Source of the DNA: Astragalus membranaceus
Lineage: Eukaryota; Streptophyta; Magnoliopsida; Fabales; Fabaceae
Assembly: GCA_039519185.1 (NCBI GenBank)
Contig: CM076854.1
Coordinates: 74,395,948-74,459,947, forward strand
Direction: 5' to 3'
Length of the DNA: 64,000 nucleotides
Shown: positions 44,701 to 56,622 of the stretch, piece after piece
Position numbering within the stretch: the first letter of the stretch is position 1
Layout of the letters: each line of letters begins with the position of its first letter
Made by a program: the position numbers and the translations under genes
The notes under the pieces: generated by a model
What the model was told of the DNA's origin: nothing
The model's database searches: none
What the model saw: the letters and a program-made list of their open reading frames with translations, nothing else

Positions 44701-45200
44701 GGACCGGAACGATGTTTGCTACCCACTCAGGATATTTTGCCACAGCCAAAAACCTTGCATCAAACTGTTTCTCGACTTCATCTCTAATCTGTAGAGACAT
44801 CTCAGGCTTCATCCGCCTCAACTTTTGCTTCACTGGAGGACATTCTGGTTTTACCGGCAGTCTATGCTCAACAATGTCTATGTTCAACCCTGGCATGTCT
44901 TGGTACGACCAAGCGAATACATCCATATAATCCCGCAAGAGCTGAATTAGCCTCTCTCGCTCACTGTTCTCCATCGCTGTACCAACTTTGATTTCTTTCC
45001 TGTTTTCCTCGGTACCCAAATTAACCATTTCTGTGGGCTCCCCATGCGGCTCAATGATCTTCTCTTCTTGTTCTATCATTCTCATAATCTCCGGAGGAGT
45101 ATCCCAATCATTCTCAACATTTCCCTCGGTTTCGTTAACCGGGTAATCAAAATCAAAGTATGAATTGTGGGCGTTGTTATCATCAAGAATTTTATTTGAT
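41751..45200 (-). pseudogene. Ogre E pol (RT, RNase H, aRNase H, integrase), decayed
   Basis: Begins after the candidate intron at 45200 with an open leader (motif DFDYPVN), then RT (MCVDYRDLN, MDGYSGYNQI), a first RNase H with a degenerate active site (YLTVLD where YTDAS is usual), an archaeal-type RNase H (LFDGAS, AEYEA, YGDSAL, LADALA), a zinc finger and an integrase core (MDIIGP, ITDNGS, GAVE). Defects: the RT motif YVDD is YVGD (44369-44371), TAG at 43310, TAA at 42734, a one-base loss near 42299, and TAG at 41991. Unlike Ogre A it keeps the integrase region with the second Asp. Two RNase H modules are typical of Tat/Ogre. It is not functional. Confidence 0.9.
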
Positions 45201-45386
45201 CTGCATCGAAATTAAGTGACGAATAAAAATAAAGCAGAGACACGCAAAGGAAAGATGAACAAAGAGAATTTTATTCAAAATAAAACTTTGTTGATTGATG
45301 AAGTTTGATAAAACATGCACGCCCGAATGAAAATATCCCAAGGCCTTGGGCAGAGCCGAGGGATTTGCATTACAATGAAGCATTAC
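45201..45386 (-). other. Candidate Ogre intron between protease and RT (E)
   Basis: Minus-strand donor GTAATG (GT at 45386-45385) overlaps the stop of gag-pro (GAG TAA). The acceptor ATGCAG ends at 45201 after a T-rich stretch, and the pol frame is closed by a TAA just upstream of it. Removing 186 nt restores a Glu codon and fuses protease to RT in frame. The matching interval in Ogre A is 191 nt. Confidence 0.68.
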
Positions 45387-48300
45387 TCTAAATTAAGAAT
45401 CACGATAAAGTCCATGGACTCCCAATTCTGCAGTTCTTCTCCTGTAGCACAACAGCGCACCAAACCAGCAGCACCGCCACTTGCACTTGATTCCCCTCCA
45501 ACAGCATTGACCTGGTCAGGGTACAGCACACCAGCACTTATGAATTTCTGACTGAGATCCCCAATGATCATCGTCCTCTGGCTAGGGGTCCTTCCTCTAA
45601 GTTTGAGCAGCCATTTCTCTCTTCTGTGAGTTGCCAGCTTCTCCCTGTCAGCAAGGGTTGGAATGTAGCCAATTCCGAACTTCTCAGAGTTCCCATTCAG
45701 CTGAACTAGTGCTACAATCCCTTGGGCAGCTTTCCCCAGGCTTTTCCCAACTTGATAGCCGTGTCTCAGCATTACTTTTGCCATCATCAGGTCTGCTTTA
45801 GACCACTTGGGCTTCAGTATAGGTTCACTAACAAAGACAGCATTTGAGATTTCCAACCCTTGGAAGGCAGTCTCGAAGGACTCCTCCGCTGATTCAACAT
45901 AGTACTCAGGTGGTGATCTATTTATGAGTGTTTCCTCCTCTCCTGATACCACTATCAACTTTCCCTCAGCCACAAATTTGAGTTTTTGGTGAAGCGAAGA
46001 AGGTACTGCCCCGGCAGCATGTATCCATGGACGTCCCAATAGGCAACTGTAAGAAGAACTGATATCCATTACTTGGAAGGTGACGTAGAACACTTCAGGT
46101 CCTACTTTCACAGGCATTTCCACTTCTCCATATACTTCTTTTACTGAGCCATCGAATGCTCTCACCAAGGTAGAACTGGGTTTCAGATAAGAACAGTCTA
46201 CATCCAGCTGGTCCATCGTAGACTTGGGCATCACATTCAGTGACGAGCCGTTATCAATGAGTACCCTTGCTAACATGTAATCCCCACATTTTACAGAAAT
46301 ATGGAGGGCCTGATTGTGGTTCTTCCCTACAGGAGGTAGTTCGGCATCTGTGAAGGTTAGGTAGTTGGAAGCTACGATATTCCCGACAATACCATCCAGC
46401 TGGTTGACGGTAATATCATGAGAAACGTGAGCTTCGTTCAAGATTTTCAACAACCCAGCCCAGTGTGCTTCAGAACTAAGCAGCAAAGAGAGCATTGAAA
46501 TTTTGGCCGGCGTCTGATTTAGCTGATCAACCACCCGGTCTTCGCTCTGTCTCATCACCTTCAAAAATTCTTGGGCTTCTTTGTCAGATACCTCTCTTAC
46601 CTCTACAGTTTCTTTACCCTTGCGGGCTCTCTCCTCAGCTTCCTTTGGTGTTTCTTTCCTGAGATTCTCAGGGGCATACAACCTTCCGCTCCTGGTAATA
46701 CCACTGCTCCCAGCTATGTTGGTCACATCCACAGTACTTTTAGGAATCTCTGCCTTCATCTGCACGTTGCATCTCCATGGGATTACCCTAGTTTCTCTGC
46801 TAGGGGTAGTTGCCGATACTGGAACAACAAGGGTATGAGGTCTAGCCGCAGCTGGGCTTAGACCGCAAGGAATTTCAATTGTCCTTCTGAAACCTCATTC
46901 ACTGGAGTGCAAAGTAGACACACTAGCTTCTTTCTCTTGGGTACCAACTTGGACCACGCATCTGTCTAACAAGTCTTGTAGAATGAGCTCGAAATCTTCG
47001 CAAGCTCCCACACAGCAAGGATCACTACAGGTCTCTTTTCTGGCACAGCCCTCTTCTATGATGCCACAGTGACATAAAGCAGCATGAATGACCTTCAAAG
47101 GTGTCTGGATATCCTCAACCTTTCTGATCAAGCATTGTCCTCCCTGATCGTCAATTGCATTTGCAGAAGGTCCACCATGCCCCGGTAATGGGTTAGTGGT
47201 CACATTAGAGTTCTGGAATGATATACTCTTAGCATCAAGTAAATCTTGTACAACATACTTGAAGGCTTTGCAATTTTCTACTACATGACCCACTACCCCA
47301 GGATGGAAAGCACAAGTGGCGTTGGCATCATACCCTCTGGGATAAGGAGGTTGGTAGGGCTTCATCTGTCTGGTGCTGATTATCTTGTTCACAAGGAGAT
47401 AATTGAACAGGTCCGTATAGGACATAGGGATTGGCTCAAAGACCACTGTCTTCCTCTCATTGTAATTTCTGAACTGATTGTTGTTGTTGGACTGGAATAG
47501 TTGTGCAGGCGGCGCCTGAGCAGGGATTAGAATAGCCTGTGGGGAATTGCCATGTGACGGACCACTGATACTGATGATCGCATTGGTCTCACCTTCCTTT
47601 TTCTTATGAGGTCTGGAAAAATGTTTCTTCTAACTAGGAGGAGGTGTTGAGCCCTGGGCTATTCTACCACTGCGCAAACCGTTCTCTATTCTTTCTCCTG
47701 TAATCACTGCATCTGAGAAACTGGAGGCTGCACTACTGATCAGACGTTCATAGTAAAACGGTGGTAACGTCTCCATAAACATGGATACCAGTTCCTTGTC
47801 TAGAAGGGGAGGAGTGACCTGTGCCGCCAATGCTCTCCAGTGTTGAGCATACTCTTTGAAAGATTCATTATCTCTCTTTGACATACATTGAAGTTGAGTC
47901 CGGTCTGGAGCTAAGTCACTATTGTACTGGTACTGACGGATGAAAGCGTCCGCCAGATCTTTCCAACAGCGATTATAAGTTGGCTCTAATTTCATGTACC
48001 ACTCGAGAGGAGCCCCAGCCAAGCTTTCTTGGAAACAGTGTATCATCAGATTGTCGTTGCGAGCATGGGCAGTCATCTTCCGACAGTACATCGTGACATG
48101 GCTGCGAGGACAGGTTGCCCCTCTGTATTTGTCAAAAACTGGAGGCTTGAATTTTGGTGGCAGGATTAGATTAGGAACCAAGCATAGTTCATGGGCATTT
48201 CTGGCTTGAGAACCTGACCCTTCTACGGCTTTCAATCTCTCTTCTAGCAGCTGGTATTGGTTTCTGGCTTCTTCAGGGTAGTTCTGTGGAAAGCCACCAT

Positions 48301-48871
48301 AGTGAGGATTGTTCACGGATACAACAGCTGGGGTCACATGTGGGTGAGCAACATTTTGAGGAACTGGGCCTTGAGTCTGTCGATGCATAGTAGTTGGAGA
48401 GTTGAAACCTGCCGGAGTTCCTGGAGCAGTTGAAGGGATAGGGATCTGGATCTGAACTTGAGGTGTGCCTACCCCGACATCAATCATAGCTGGATTAGGC
48501 TGAGCTTGCCCAGCGGTTCCCGAAGGACCACCCTTTGGGTTAGCATCAACAGCTGGAGGCGTATAGCCTAATGGTAGACCATAGGGAGGCCACTGCACAT
48601 TCTGAAGAGCCTGAGAAATCTCGGGTCCTGGGGGAGGAGGAGGATGGTTCACTCCTGCAGCAGTAGCACCCTCAGTAGGACCAACATCCCTTAAGGCACT
48701 TATCACTCTGATGACTTCAGCTAACTGACCCCTTATGACGTCCATTTCAGCCCGGATAGCTTGGTTCTCTTGATGTGGATCGTGCTGACCCTGACCATTT
48801 GGACCCTGAACTGCGTCATTCTGGTGCGGCGGTGCATTGCCCGGATTGGCATTGTCTGGCTGATTTTCCAT
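45387..48871 (-). pseudogene. Ogre E gag-protease (with G-patch)
   Basis: Starts ATG 48871: Pro/Gly/Asn-rich N-terminus, gag capsid region (DRTQLQCMSKRD, YAQHWRALAAQV), a CHHC knuckle (CAFHPGVVGHVVENC, about 47270-47316), protease with IDNGSS (about 46243-46260), and a G-patch-like segment (HGYQVGKSLGKAAQG, about 45730-45780). Two in-frame stops: TAG at 47630 and TGA at 46895. The frame ends at the intron donor, which suggests that unspliced RNA makes gag-pro and spliced RNA makes gag-pro-pol. The protease active site is intact here, unlike in Ogre A. Confidence 0.88.
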
Positions 48872-49290
48872 GTTTCTTGCTTGCGAACGCGTCCAGTATC
48901 TGTGATTAACGAGCTTGTCTTACCTCTGCGGACGGAACATTTTATGAGCACAAAAGAAATGATTGGATGCAAATGCAATGCAATATGTACATTATTATGT
49001 TAATTGCCGGGAATCGTGGTATAACTTGTTTCTTGTCATAGGCGTATATTTAAACACATTTCCACGAGCATTAGCAAAGTTGGGATCAACAAACGAAGTA
49101 AGCACTTCATTCAAGTATCATAACTTTAATCATTCGAAGAGAATAAAAAGGTACAATACAATTAATTATTCAAAACAAAACTTTTGAGAAGAACAATTAC
49201 AATATCCTTAAGAAAATTACAATATTTCAAAAGAGAAATTACAATTTCCTAGAGAATATTCTAGAAGGAAAAATACATTGCAATGAAAAT
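48872..49290 (-). other. Spacer between ORF1 and gag in Ogre E
   Basis: AT-rich noncoding sequence between the ORF1 stop (49291) and the gag ATG (48871), equivalent to 30082-30437 in Ogre A. No gene or clear signal seen. Confidence 0.6.
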
Positions 49291-51067
49291 CTAAAAACCT
49301 ATTGCCTTCAACTTCTCTTCTTTCTTCTTCTCCATGCCAGTTGCAGCTGCTTCTCTTGCCTGGTCCATGAGTTCCTCTGTTAGAGCCTCGTAGAACTTCA
49401 CAAAATCATATACTTGTACCGGAGTATTGAAAGGCAACATCTCAGCTTCAGCCCTCCTTAACCTTTTGGGGATATCTTTCACTGCCTGATTCGCCAACCA
49501 TGCCAACTTGGAGAACTTGCTCTTCTAGAATTGGATGTCCTCCCTCAGATCCTTGACAATTTCTTGGCCTCCTATCTTTCCAATTAGGGCCATGAAGCGC
49601 TCGTGCCGGTGTTGACTCTCCGCTCAGACCTGCCTGTAAGCTCCTTCTACACAGCGAAGGTCCCTTTTCACTTCCTCGGATATTTCCCGCTCGTCTATCA
49701 AAGCTTGCTGATACTCCTTGAGAATTCCTTCCATGGATACCCTTTCTTGCTCAATGCTTCTCAATTGCCTTCTCAATTCCATCACTAGGTGAGATTCTTG
49801 TCTGGATTCAGTCAGGGACTTCTTTGTAGCTCTCTCACCTGCCAGAGACTTCTTGCATAATTCTCTCCACTCATTTGCTTCGGCCATGGCTTCACCTGTC
49901 TTTGCATTAGATCTCTTCAATTCGTCTTTGGCCCCCTTCAAATATTTCTTCATCTCTTGTTTGCTTTCTTCTTCTTTTTTGAGTCTCTCGTTAGCCTCTT
50001 CAAGAGCTTCTGCCTTGCGCTTATTCTCACCCTCTAGCCTTTTTTTCTCAGCCATTACTTTCCCCAACTTGCCTTGCAAGGTTTTCTTTTCTTCTCCTAC
50101 CTTAGACAAGGTAGACTTGACCTCACTCAATTCTTTGACGATTGGGGCATTAGGCTCCCGTACTTCCTTTTCAACTGACAGCACACCCTGATGAGGAATA
50201 CTAGCATCTTGCATTCTCTCGTGAAGCCATTGATAGAAAGAGATCTCACTAGTCTTCTTGGTGATCTCATCCTTATCCTTATACACCGGATTCTCCCAGG
50301 CTTTTGCAATTTTCTGAAGCAGAGCTTGATTCTTGGAATCTTCCTTGTCAAGAAAGACAGGGATCAACATGTCCTGAGTGGGTGCATTCTTCATGGGATA
50401 CCCAAGTTGTCTGATTGTGAGAGAAGGATTGTAATTGATATAACCTTGGGTTCCCATCACGGGCACATTCTGGAAATTGCCGCACTGGAACAGTACTGAA
50501 GGCCTATCCTTCCAACACGAGTAAGTGAACCAATTGATTTTGAGAGCATTGAGATCCCCCAAGGCATGTACCCATTCTTGCGCACTTCTAGCTTCTACCT
50601 CGCAACTCAAGGCATAGTTTACCAAATCAGTAGCTTTCTTCTGGTGAGTGATGACATGATTAAGAAGCCAAGCGTACAAGACGTGGAGGGAGCAAACAAT
50701 TTTCTTCTTCCCTAACGCACGGTGATGAGTGTAGGAATAGTAAGTATCTGCAAGAATTGTTGGCACGGGATTGATTGGGTTATCTTTGCTGATGAAAGCT
50801 AAAAAGAGCCCAATGGCATTCTCATCAATGAAGCTCTCGAATTGTGGGAAAAGGACAATCCTGAAAATACTGAGGGCTAACAACTGCTTGAAAAGACCCC
50901 ATTTGCTAGCTTGAGCATGAGCTGTCAATAAACTCTCGAAATAGCTTAGTTGAAAACCCATGAGGCGATTCTTCCTTTCTTTATGAAGCACTAATTCTCT
51001 CACACTGACTTGCAAAAACCGAGAAAACTTCTGATCTGTGTACCGATGTTTCTGATACTGGTAAGGT
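49291..51067 (-). pseudogene. Ogre E ORF1 (coiled-coil, function unknown), 5' truncated
   Basis: Homolog of the ORF1 of Ogre A. The N-terminal globular part (LLALSIFRIVLFPQF, INYNPSLTIRQLGYPM) may correspond to plant DUF7745-type proteins (from memory), and a Lys/Glu-rich coiled coil of about 240 residues follows. The natural start is lost: the ATG at 51099 is read from D sequence joined at 51067/51068, so the first residues there are chimeric. Stops: TGA at 49624 (CGA to TGA against Ogre A) and a TAG near 49525 (TGG to TAG). It ends at 49291. Function is unknown. Confidence 0.82.
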
Positions 51068-51882
51068 GATGATGGACTCATTAGAGGTACGTGCTTCATT
51101 AATGGTACTCCTTTAAAGTCTATTGTTGATACTGGTGCTACTCATTGCTTTATTGCTGCTGATTGTTGTAAGAAGTTGGGTCTTGTATTGTCTGCTATGA
51201 ATGGAGAGATGGTTGTCGACACTCCAGCTAAGGGGTCGGTAACTACCTCTCTAGTGTGTTCTCAGTGTCCCTTGTCGATCTTCGATAGAGACTTTGTTGT
51301 GGATTTTGTTTGCTTGCCGTTGAGCGGATTGGGTGTAATCTTGGGAATGAACTGGTTAGAGCATAACCATGTTCATATTAATTGTCGTAGCAAGTCGGTG
51401 AGTTTTGAAGAGGAGGAGTCTAGCCTGTTATCCGCTAGTCAGTTGCGAAAGTTGATGAAGGAAGGAGTTCAGTTATTCTCGCTGATGGCATCGCTGTCTG
51501 TTGAGAATCAAGCTATCATTGAAGAGTTGCAAGTGGTGCGCGAATTCCCTGATGTTTTCCCTGATGAGATTCCAAGTGTGCCGCCAGAGAGAGAAGTTGA
51601 GTTCTCTATTGATCTTGTACCTGGTACCAAACCTGTTTCTATGGCACCGTACAAGATGTCCGCGTCCGAATTGTCTGAGTTGAAGAAGCAACTTGAGGAT
51701 CTGCTCGAGAAGAAGTTTGTGAGGCCAAGTGTATCGCCGTGGGGAGCTCCTGTATTGTTAGTAAAGAAGAAGGATGGAAGCATGAGGTTCTGTGTTGATT
51801 ATAGGCAGCTGAATAAGGTGACCATTAAGAGCAAGTATCCACTGCCGAGGATAGACGATATGATGGATCAGTTAGTGGGTGC
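51068..51882 (+). pseudogene. Duplicated D fragment (protease to RT start) inside Ogre E
   Basis: 815 bp collinear with 35695-36509 of D, ending at the same nucleotide and joined to the same LTR start (GGTGC then TGTTGCGCCC). By eye it has about 13 differences from the other copy. It encodes DTGATH protease and the start of RT, open throughout. It is not an independent gene: it duplicates the original D/E insertion junction and replaces the 5' part of Ogre E. Confidence 0.9.
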
Positions 51883-54800
51883 TGTTGCGCCCGAAAAAGT
51901 CCTTGGGAGAGAACTGTTCTCGTTTACAACTTTCTTTAAAACAACGGAGTCGCCACCAATATTTATTTAGGAAAATATTAGGAAAACCTTTTTTGGAAAG
52001 CGATTGGCCTTTGAAAACTGAAGATTTGGGTTCGGAGGTCGGTTATGCGTGGGGAAGGTACGAGCACCCCCAACATCCTCTCTACTGAGAGGGAACCTTT
52101 AATTAAAAGTGTGGTTTTAGTGTGTTGGTTTGAAAATACTTTAATCTTGCCTCCCTACTTCTCATTAGAAAAAAAAAATGCATTGAAAGAGCCTTGGTGA
52201 AAATCTTATTTATGTGTAAGAAAGGAGAGAAAAAAAAGGGTTTTTTAGAGAAAAAGTGCTTGACGGGGGTTACGACCCGCTCCTACGTATCTCCCGGTGC
52301 GATGGAGAACTCAAAGCTTACGTAGTTCTCCTTTGTCTTTTTCTGAAAGGTTTTTGTTTTTTTATCTTTTGGTGAGTTTTCGCAATAGGACGAGCATTAG
52401 CGAGTGATTAAACTAACAAAGGCTATGGGTAATCACTGCTAAATACTCAAAAAGAGTTGTTACCTCTAGTCAGACGAACAAAGGCTCTGATTGACTATTA
52501 GTAACAACTTGCTTTTATTATATTTTCGAAAAGGTTTTCGAAGTAGGACGAGCATTAGCGAATGATTAAACTAACAATGGTTATGGGTAATCATCGCTAA
52601 GTACTCATGTGAAATTGAAGAGCGTTCATAGAGATCAAACTAACAAAGGTTATGGGTGACCTCCACTACTTGCTCATTTTTGTTTATTGAAAATGCTTTG
52701 AAAATTAATTGGTTTGGAAAAGAGTTTTAGAAAATAGGTAAATCATTTTCAATCGAATTCTATGTCCAAAACCAAATGCAAAATGAATGAATGAAGCTCA
52801 AACATACTCAACAATCAAACAGTCATAAACATGTAGATCACTAACTAAGATTAAGCATGCCAATATAATCAAAGAATTCAATTGTCAAAGATGCAAGACA
52901 AAATTCTCAACACAATTGTGTTTGTGTGTGAAGGGGAATTGCTACACAGGTTGGAAGCAATCTCAAGAGGGGCACATATGCCTCTATGCTACACATGTTG
53001 GTAGTCTTATAAGGGCACATGATTGTGTAGAAGGGTTTGTGCACAATTAAGTCAAGACATTCAAATGGCATCAAGAACAAAGGAATACAATTGATCATAG
53101 GCATAGAGTATTCTAGGTTAGGTGAATGAACATGTGAGCAATGAGGCATGATTAGGCAAGCATGTGAATGCATGAGCATACAAGAATGAATGTATGAATG
53201 AGTAGACAAGAGGATGCACGAGAGTGTCGCATAAAATAGGGATGAATGAAGATGCATGAGGGTGAAAATGTTTTGGTAAAAGGTTTAGGTAAGAAAGTGG
53301 TAAAATGTTTTTGGGTTTTGGTGTTTTGGAAATGAGATGAAATGTTTTTGGTCTTGAAAGTGGTAAAAGTATTTTGGGGTTTATTTTATAAAGTTGAAAA
53401 AGTTTGAAATGCAAGTGAGAAAATGTTTTGGGGTTTTTATGCAAAGATGCAAGTGGTAAAAACTTTTAGTAAAAAGTTAGTGAAATGGTAAATTTATTTT
53501 ACTTGGAGTAGAAAGTAATTTTTGAAAATTAGTAAAGGTAATAAGTGAAAAGTAAATTATTAATGAAATGGTACATGTGAAATGGTAAAAGTGAAAAACA
53601 CAATTGAATCAAATGCACACACAAATGCAAGATCAAAATAACAAAGTTTTGAGCAAAATTTGGCCAAAAGACATGGCCTATGGCCGAGTGCAATCATGGG
53701 CAAAATCAAGCACAATTTCATCAATTTCTTGCAACCAAATCACATCAATGAGCTCATAAGTATAAACCCTAGGACCTATGCATACATTTCATGCTCAAAC
53801 AATTGTTATTTCATCATTTATTTCAACACAAAATCAAAGAAACAAAAGCAACAAAAATCCCTAGGTCTCTAATCCTCAAACCCGAGGCTATGTAAGGCAT
53901 AAACCCACCAAAAATTCAACTTCAACACAAGATATGAACAAAGAAATGCATGAACAAGAAAAAAACACTACATGGCCGAAGCTAAAAGAAGAGGAAAACA
54001 AGGTTTTATTTCATGAAATTTGGTGAAAAATGTGTAGAAATGCAAGGAAAATTATTCAAACACAAGAATCTTCCCTTCAAGGCCAAGGACCCATCTCAAA
54101 CACCCAAGGCTCCCAATGTCCTTGTCCAATAATGTTTGAAATGAGTCCTCAAAGCTTCTTTCAAGAAGGAAAGAGGAGTAGAAGAGAGATTACATAATGA
54201 AAATTAAAGAAAATGCAAGAGTTTGTGAGCTTACCTCTAGATCTTGCTTGAAATGAAGAAGAAGATCAAAATAGAAACCAAGAACACTTGAAACTCCTCT
54301 TGAATCCCACGAAAATCACTTGATCTTGAAGGATTTGATGATGAACTTTGAAGATAATGCAAGATTAGAAGTGGATCTAGTGTAGGAATCAAGAATAATG
54401 AAGTTTGGATGGTTGAAAATTGAAGAATTGGTGGTGGAAATGGTGGGAGGTGGTCTCGGGTTTGAGAGGGGAGGAGGAGAGGAATTGTGATCTGATTGTG
54501 TGCTAGGGTAAAAATGAGAATGATGTGTCCTGATGGTCTCCTATTTTTGGTTTTATATCAGATGCAAAATTAAGGGTATAATAGGCTTTGTGCTTTTGCA
54601 AACCATTGAGATTTGAGATAGAATTTGAATCAAGGGTCTAGATTGCAATGCACATGGATTAGGGACAATGAGAAAGCACAAATGAGTGAGAGTGGGCTGA
54701 TCATATGCGAAATGGGTGAGTTTTTGTAGCACAAAAATTGTTGAGGGCAATTAGGTCATTTCATACTAAGTTGTAGCCTAGGATTTGATCTAGAATTTTA

Positions 54801-55614
54801 ATCAATGGCTAGGAATACTGTAACACCCTAAAATAATTTAATTGATTAATTAATTAAGTTATTTGAGGGATTACAATATTTATTTAAGTGGAATAATAAT
54901 GTTGGAATTTATTTTATTTCAGGGGGTATCTAACTAAGTAAATAAGGTGGTGCAATAAGGGCCCAAGTCAATTAGTGACCCAAGCCCATTCCTAAAACCC
55001 CAAAACCCTATGGGAAGGGTCTCATTTGCTCATTCCATCGAAGGAGAGAAAAGAATTAGGGAGAGGGAGAGAAGAAGGGAAGCTCGCGACGGCTAGCAAG
55101 GAAGAAGAGGAGGGGATTTGTTCATCTTGGCTTTAGGTAATGAGTTCTTTGATCCTTTCCTTTCCATTTTTCTTCCTCTTTCAAGTGGTAGTTTCAATCC
55201 CTCATCTTCCATTGTTGTTGTTCTCCATGGCCTTAGGAAGCCCCACGGTTTGCGAAAGAGAGGAGGAGGGGGCTGCTGCGTTTTTTTTGGTGGCTTGTGC
55301 GTGGCTTAATTCTTCAATCATCAAGGTTAGGGGGCTCTTCTTTATACCTATAATAGTACTTGAGGTATGAGATATATGTAGTTTAGGTTTTAGGAGTTTG
55401 AATTGTTGAATGTTGTGTTAATATCTTATTGTTATATTGAGCTAGTTTGAATTCCTGAATATTGTGTTAATTGCTTGTTGTTATAGTGAATTAGTTGAAT
55501 TGTTGAATGTGGTGTTGATGCCTTGTTGTTATGTTGAGTTTATGTAGTAAAGCATGTTGAGTGAGGTGAGGATGAGCATGATAAGAATGGTGCCTATAAG
55601 TTGCTTGATTAATT

Positions 55615-55800
55615 ACTTCAATGAAATGAATATGGATAGGTGTGGTTAGTGATGAACTTGATAGAATTGTACCTACAAGTTGTTTGACTAGTTACTTCAA
55701 TGAAATGAATATGGATAGGTGTGGTTAGTGATGAACTTGATAGAATTGTACCTACAAGTTGTTTGACTAGTTGCTTCAATGAAATGAATATGGATATGAG
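55615..55800 (+). repeat. 79-bp tandem repeat in LTR F
   Basis: Copies begin at 55615, 55694 and 55773 (third partial), containing TTCAATGAAATGAATATGG and GAATTGTACCTACAAGTTG. A more diverged copy precedes it. Copies 1 and 2 are almost identical, so the duplication is recent. Confidence 0.88.
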
Positions 55801-56577
55801 TTGTTGGTGAGGTACTTGATAAAATATCAATTGGGGTGGTGTTGAAGTTGGTGTGAGTTAATTGTGGAAATGTGAGATAAATCATGTTGTTGAAGTGTGA
55901 AAGAATATGTGTATGTGTGTTTCGCAGGGGCGCCAAGTCTAGGCCGCCCCAAATTGTGCAATTGTTGTGTATGTATGCCATGTGTGTTGTGTGTAAGGTG
56001 GTAAGGCATAGGGCGCCAATTGGGCAGCCCTGTGCGCCTATGTATGTTATGTGACAGTTTGGTCCCTAAAGCGTCAATTTAGTCCTTGATTATGTCTGTT
56101 GGTCCAATAATCACGGGAAGTGTAATTGTGAATTAAGTTACTAAACTAAGGATACAAACTGAGTTGTAATTAATTGGAGATGTGAAAGCGGTGTGGGACT
56201 TCGGTCCAAAGTGGTGTGATGTCCGTAAGGCCTATATGTTGATGATGTTGAATTAAGAAATAAAAATCGGTGAGTTTAATAATTATTGTAGTGCATTGTC
56301 ATAGTGTTCCATGACCTATGTGCATAAAGCGGTGTGTGGGCTTCGGCCAAAGCGGTGTGGTGGCTTCGGCCAAAGCGGTGAGTGCCCTCAAGGCATATTG
56401 CGGTGATGATGGATCCTCATGCATGTTGCATACATGCATATATTCATACATATGTTGATAATGTCTCTTGATGGTTGTAACTTAAAGGATGAATGTACTG
56501 ATTGTTGTGAGTGGATGTTATTTGCTGTTTTCCTTATTATAACGCTTCTCTTAATTATTATTATTTGTGTAAAGAGA

Positions 56578-56622
56578 CTCACCCTACTGCCTTTTGTTGC
56601 TTCTTATGTCGGCAACTTGCAG
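56578..56622 (+). promoter_or_regulatory. Putative 3' splice-site module with hairpin, LTR F
   Basis: CTCAC (56578-56582), pyrimidine-rich CCCTACTGCCTTTT, a GTTGC/GCAAC stem (56596-56600 with 56612-56616), then TTGCAG ending at 56622, 397 nt before the LTR end. Candidate donor GT at 55326. Confidence 0.43.

Noticed and set aside
51068..51099. ATG at 51099 as the real start of Ogre E ORF1
   Set aside because: The first residues come from D sequence on the other side of a join at 51067/51068. The real start has been lost.
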